NCBI GenBank assembly: GCA_003525525.1
Contig: DQED01000442.1
Span: 633 to 8,569, forward strand
Direction of reading: 5' to 3'
DNA: 7,937 bases
DNA from: Desulfovibrio sp.
Lineage (GTDB): Bacteria > Desulfobacterota > Desulfovibrionia > Desulfovibrionales > Desulfovibrionaceae
A program made the position numbers and the translations under genes. This document shows, one piece after another, positions 5,250-7,937 of the stretch. How positions within the stretch are numbered: position 1 is the stretch's first letter; the number at the start of each line of letters is the position of its first letter. The notes under the pieces were generated by a model, which saw only the letters and a program-made list of their open reading frames with translations, did no database searches and was not told where the DNA came from.

Positions 5250-7208
5250 TCAATACGCCAGTTTCCCAAGGGACTTGAGAATAAGCGTCGCCCCCATGGC
5301 GAACATGCCCATGAGCCCCATGCCGCAGGAAAAGCCGGCCAAAAGCACCGGCGCGTACTGCCGCCACTTCTTGCCGTAGCGTTTGAGGAAATAATAGCGC
5401 CCCAAAAGCGCGCCCACGACTTCGAGGATGAGGCCGTGGGGCACGCTTTGCCCCAGGCCCCGCACGATGCCGTAGACGAGCAGCACGGGCAGGCCGAAGA
5501 TCATGAGCAGGAAATAGGTGACCAGGCCCAGGCCCAGGCCCGCCGTGACGAACCAGCCGTTTAGGGCCTGGAAAAACAGCGAATTGCCCTCCAGGGTCGA
5601 GGTCTGCATGAGCAGGGTGTTGAGCGCCTGCAAGTGCCACAGCTCCTGGGCGTAGGGGTAGCTGGCCGAGGGGATGGGCGCGAGCTGCCAGATGAACTGG
5701 GAAAAGAGCAGGCTTGCGGTCATGACCACGGGAAAGACCACGATCTCGGCCTTGATGATGCCGCGCAGGCTCGTGCCGGTCAGCTCGATTTCGCGGAAAT
5801 CCACGGTCGCCTTGCCGTAGTTGTGGATGGGGATGGGCGCGTACCAGATTTCGATGCCCTGGTAGCCGAAGAACTTCGCCCCGGCGATGAAGCTCGCCTC
5901 GCGCACCAGGGGCAGGCTCACGAACTGGCCGGCGATGCCCTCCATGCGCGCGGTGATATAGGAGATGACCGGCGTGTAGACGAAGCCGTAGAGCACGAAG
6001 AACATCCAGGGAAACTGCGGCACGAGGAACAGGCACATGGCGACGTAGGCCAGGGTCGAAAAGACGTAGATGGCCACGGAAACCCAGAAGTTGATGTCGC
6101 CGCGCGCCTTGTTCGTGTCGAAAAGCGCCTTGTAGGCCGCGCCGCCGACGCCGCCCTTGCGCAGGGACCGCGCCACCTGCCACACGCCGATGACGCCGAT
6201 GGCGAGCCCGAGGCCGATGCCAAAGGACATGTAGAAGTCGAAATTGTTGGCGAAAACCGTCTCCACCGTGCCCATGCCCTGCCGCCAGCGGTGCAGGATG
6301 CCGTGGTGGAAAAGGATCGGGTTGGCGACGAAGGTGATGGCAAGGCCGACGAGGCCGCCGATGACGGCCCAAAACGGCAGCACCATGCCGGTGAAAACCA
6401 GGCCCAGGTCGAACTGGATGCCCGTGGCCACGGCCGGCAGCCAGCCTTCGGTGTTGCGTGTGAAATCGGCCCAGGGGATGGGGATCAGGCGCACGGGTTC
6501 GGTAAAGACCAGGCCCGAGACCACGGGAAAGAGCACGTAGACCGCACCGAAGACCAGCCCGATCATGCCGCCTATGGAAAAGACGCGCCATTTCCAGCCG
6601 GTCTTGCGGTCCTCGGTGGATTCGGCCAGGGCCATGGTGCCGAGCGCGCCGACCGGGGCCATGGGAAAGGGCAGCTTCTCCACGTCGGAGGTGATGCGGT
6701 AGAGCGCGTAGCCCAGGCCGAAGTGGTCGATGCGCTGCACGATCTGGGAGCCGACGAGGAGCAGGATCGGGACGAGCCAGTCACGATGGAAAAACGTGCG
6801 CGCGACCAGGGACTCGGAATCCGGCCCCGGCGCGACCCAGGTCGGGATGAGGTCGGTTAAGCCCAGCATCTTGGCCGCGTCGGACTGCACGAGGTACTGG
6901 TTCCAGAGCAGTCCGTGGAACGGCGAGGCCATGGCCGCGCCGGCCATGTAATAAAGCAGGAAGATTTCCTGCTGCTTGAGTTCGGTGTAGGCGCGCTTGG
7001 CGATCTCGGCAAAGAGGATGATGGTGACCCAGCGCGCGGCCGGGCCGATGCCGGTGCCGATGACCAGTTGCAGGTACATGCTGCCCGGCATCATGAGGAA
7101 GCCGATAAAGACCGCGCCGACGATGGTCTTCCAGTCGAAGCCCTCCTCGAAATGTTTCGGCGCGGGGAGCAGGTCCCGGTATTCGGCAAGTTCCTTGTCG
7201 TCGTACAT
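5250..7208 (-). CDS. OPT-like multi-pass membrane protein (putative transporter)
   Basis: 652 residues with about 12-16 hydrophobic segments beginning near residue 29; a short cytosolic N-terminus (MYDDKELAEYRDLLPAPKHF) precedes them. The KLPFPMAPVGALGTMALAE stretch (178-196) resembles the conserved FP-containing segment of the oligopeptide transporter (OPT) superfamily, and FREIELTGTSLRGIIKAEI (471-489) resembles the corresponding amphipathic loop before a late membrane segment. I regard it as OPT-like (possibly a DUF6785-type family), but this rests on pattern recognition, and peptide, metal-chelate or other substrates cannot be told apart. The C-terminus carries RYG (610-612), G625, G629 and LMG (632-634), a pattern shared with the upstream gene. 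The ATG at 7206-7208 is preferred over an in-frame TTG at 7212-7214, because AGGA lies 7 nt before the ATG and only about 1 nt before the TTG. It is coupled on both sides. Confidence 0.75.
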   Translation of the reverse strand: MYDDKELAEYRDLLPAPKHFEEGFDWKTIVGAVFIGFLMMPGSMYLQLVIGTGIGPAARWVTIILFAEIAKRAYTELKQQEIFLLYYMAGAAMASPFHGLLWNQYLVQSDAAKMLGLTDLIPTWVAPGPDSESLVARTFFHRDWLVPILLLVGSQIVQRIDHFGLGYALYRITSDVEKLPFPMAPVGALGTMALAESTEDRKTGWKWRVFSIGGMIGLVFGAVYVLFPVVSGLVFTEPVRLIPIPWADFTRNTEGWLPAVATGIQFDLGLVFTGMVLPFWAVIGGLVGLAITFVANPILFHHGILHRWRQGMGTVETVFANNFDFYMSFGIGLGLAIGVIGVWQVARSLRKGGVGGAAYKALFDTNKARGDINFWVSVAIYVFSTLAYVAMCLFLVPQFPWMFFVLYGFVYTPVISYITARMEGIAGQFVSLPLVREASFIAGAKFFGYQGIEIWYAPIPIHNYGKATVDFREIELTGTSLRGIIKAEIVVFPVVMTASLLFSQFIWQLAPIPSASYPYAQELWHLQALNTLLMQTSTLEGNSLFFQALNGWFVTAGLGLGLVTYFLLMIFGLPVLLVYGIVRGLGQSVPHGLILEVVGALLGRYYFLKRYGKKWRQYAPVLLAGFSCGMGLMGMFAMGATLILKSLGKLAY

Positions 7209-7215
7209 CGGCAAG

Positions 7216-7219
7216 TCCT
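7216..7219 (-). promoter_or_regulatory. Ribosome binding site overlapping the upstream stop; decides the OPT-like start
   Basis: AGGA on the minus strand overlaps the TAG stop (7218-7220) of the upstream membrane protein and lies 7 nt before the ATG at 7206-7208. The alternative TTG at 7212-7214 is too close to use it. The overlap implies translational coupling of the two membrane proteins. Confidence 0.6.
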
Positions 7220-7937
7220 AGTTCGGCAAAACGAGGTAGCTCTGCCCCGTCCACAGCCCGATCACCGCAAAGATTCCGCCCATGAGGAAATCACCCAGTA
7301 TCAAGCCGATAAAAAGCAGCCGCACCCGCTTGAGCAGGACGATGCCGCCGTAGCGCAAGGTCAGATGATTGCACAGCCAGCCGAGAAAAAAGGAAAACCA
7401 CAGGATGCGCATGGCCGAGGAATACATGGTCAGATAGCCGAGGGGATGGATCGGCCACCAGTAGAAGCGCTGGTAGGCGACCACAAGCGCGAACATGACC
7501 GCCGCGCCAAGGAGCGTGAAGCCGATCACGGTGTTGTTGGAGCCGGCCGGGGCCTCGAGCAGGCGCTGCACGTTTTCGTAGACCGTGGTCACGGTCTGCG
7601 TCTCCCAGTCCACCTGCAAGTCGCGCAGGCCGTACTTGTGGCAAACGGCCAGCACGGCGGCGAAGGACACGCACACGGCCAGGGCCAGGGCGACGACGAT
7701 GCCGGCCAGGTACAGCGCCTTGGGCCGCCTGCCCTCCCCCACCTTGGCGGCGTGGAACAGCGACGGCAGAAGCGATTCCCGCAAATCCACGAAGAGCATC
7801 TTCTGCATGACCGCGGCCATGAGCAGCGCCGTGCGGCTCAGTAGCCCCGTGCCGAAAAACGCGAGCAGGCCGTCGGTCGGCGCGGCGGTCAGCGTGAAAT
7901 AGGCGATGCCGCCCTGGCAGATGATGCGGCTGGCCAC
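7218..7937 (-). CDS. OPT-like membrane protein, C-terminal part (cut by window edge)
   Basis: Only the last 240 or so residues are present; the frame is open to the window edge, and a GTG at 7935-7937 is very unlikely to be the true start. Visible hydrophobic segments lie at about 75-100, 136-155, 177-190 and 206-230 of the visible part, with an extracytoplasmic-looking loop between about 101 and 135. The C-terminal block WWPIHPLGYLTMYSS (160-174), LWFSFFLGWLCNHLTLRYGG (179-198), GLILGDFLMGGIFAVIGLW resembles the C-terminal domain of an OPT-related bacterial/archaeal membrane family (recalled as DUF6784/DUF6785; not verified). An upstream QGGIAYFTL and VDLRESLLPSLFHA are consistent with that family. 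It shares RYG, G-x3-G and LMG spacing with the next gene, suggesting the two are related subunits. The next gene starts 9 nt after its stop. Confidence 0.72.
   Translation of the reverse strand: MASRIICQGGIAYFTLTAAPTDGLLAFFGTGLLSRTALLMAAVMQKMLFVDLRESLLPSLFHAAKVGEGRRPKALYLAGIVVALALAVCVSFAAVLAVCHKYGLRDLQVDWETQTVTTVYENVQRLLEAPAGSNNTVIGFTLLGAAVMFALVVAYQRFYWWPIHPLGYLTMYSSAMRILWFSFFLGWLCNHLTLRYGGIVLLKRVRLLFIGLILGDFLMGGIFAVIGLWTGQSYLVLPN

Noticed and set aside
5525..5542. Short CAGGCC tandem run
   Set aside because: It encodes the in-frame Gly-Leu-Gly-Leu-Gly-Leu stretch of a membrane helix and needs no separate explanation.
3810..5564. 584-codon open frame on the plus strand across the phosphatase and the end of the OPT-like gene
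   Set aside because: It lies antisense to two genes with clear motifs, and its His/Gly/Ala/Arg-rich product resembles no protein. Long antisense frames are expected where third codon positions are GC-rich.
5227..6591. 454-codon second minus-strand frame inside the OPT-like gene
   Set aside because: An Arg/Gly/His-rich off-frame reading of the real gene, with no membrane periodicity or family motif.
5634..6860. 408-codon open frame on the plus strand opposite the OPT-like gene
   Set aside because: Same antisense GC effect; the minus-strand frame encodes regularly spaced membrane segments, while this one is highly charged and His-rich.
7212..7214. TTG start for the 652-aa OPT-like protein (adding two residues)
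   Set aside because: The only Shine-Dalgarno (AGGA, 7216-7219) is about 1 nt from this TTG but 7 nt from the ATG at 7206-7208.
7935..7937. GTG as the true start of the right-edge membrane protein
   Set aside because: It coincides with the window edge, no upstream sequence is available, and the visible part corresponds only to the C-terminal portion of a longer family.

Overview
The window is GC-rich and tightly packed, and every complete gene is a recognisable bacterial family. The gene repertoire (an rpoZ-dnaJ pair followed by an exported TPR protein and moaC, a receptor-type SpoIIE phosphatase, OPT-like membrane proteins) together with the base composition suggests a high-GC Desulfovibrionaceae-type bacterium (Desulfovibrio/Solidesulfovibrio-like). 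That assignment is an inference from content only; there is no rRNA or other taxonomic marker here.

Layout from left to right. (1) Bases 1-311, minus strand: the N-terminal third of ornithine carbamoyltransferase (argF), cut by the window edge. (2) 312-537: divergent regulatory interval. (3) 538-1309, plus strand: two small envelope proteins, an SH3-domain lipoprotein and a secreted Gln/Gly/Pro-rich protein ending in six cysteines with mirror-symmetric spacing. A 32-bp perfect palindrome (1335-1366) closes this unit and probably also terminates the converging operon. (4) 1392-3689, minus strand: a tightly coupled operon read rpoZ > dnaJ > exported TPR protein > moaC, with intergenic gaps of 9, -1 and 7 nt. 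(5) 3690-3836: short intergenic stretch with a weak candidate promoter, a hyphenated palindrome and a hairpin. (6) 3837-7937, minus strand: a second coupled operon read OPT-like membrane protein (C-terminal part only; runs off the right edge) > OPT-like membrane protein of 652 aa > 5TMR-LYT/SpoIIE receptor phosphatase.

How the genes fit together. The rpoZ-dnaJ-TPR-moaC unit mixes transcription, protein folding and molybdenum cofactor synthesis and looks like a housekeeping operon. The most interesting unit is the right-hand one. Two different multi-pass proteins share a conserved C-terminal pattern (RYG...G-x3-G-x2-LMG), and a membrane-anchored serine/threonine phosphatase is translationally coupled to them. 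The simplest reading is a transporter, possibly two-component, paired with a receptor phosphatase that reports on the same ligand or on transport status. This is inference from gene order; no substrate can be read from the sequence.

No tRNA, rRNA, CRISPR array, insertion sequence or phage gene was seen.
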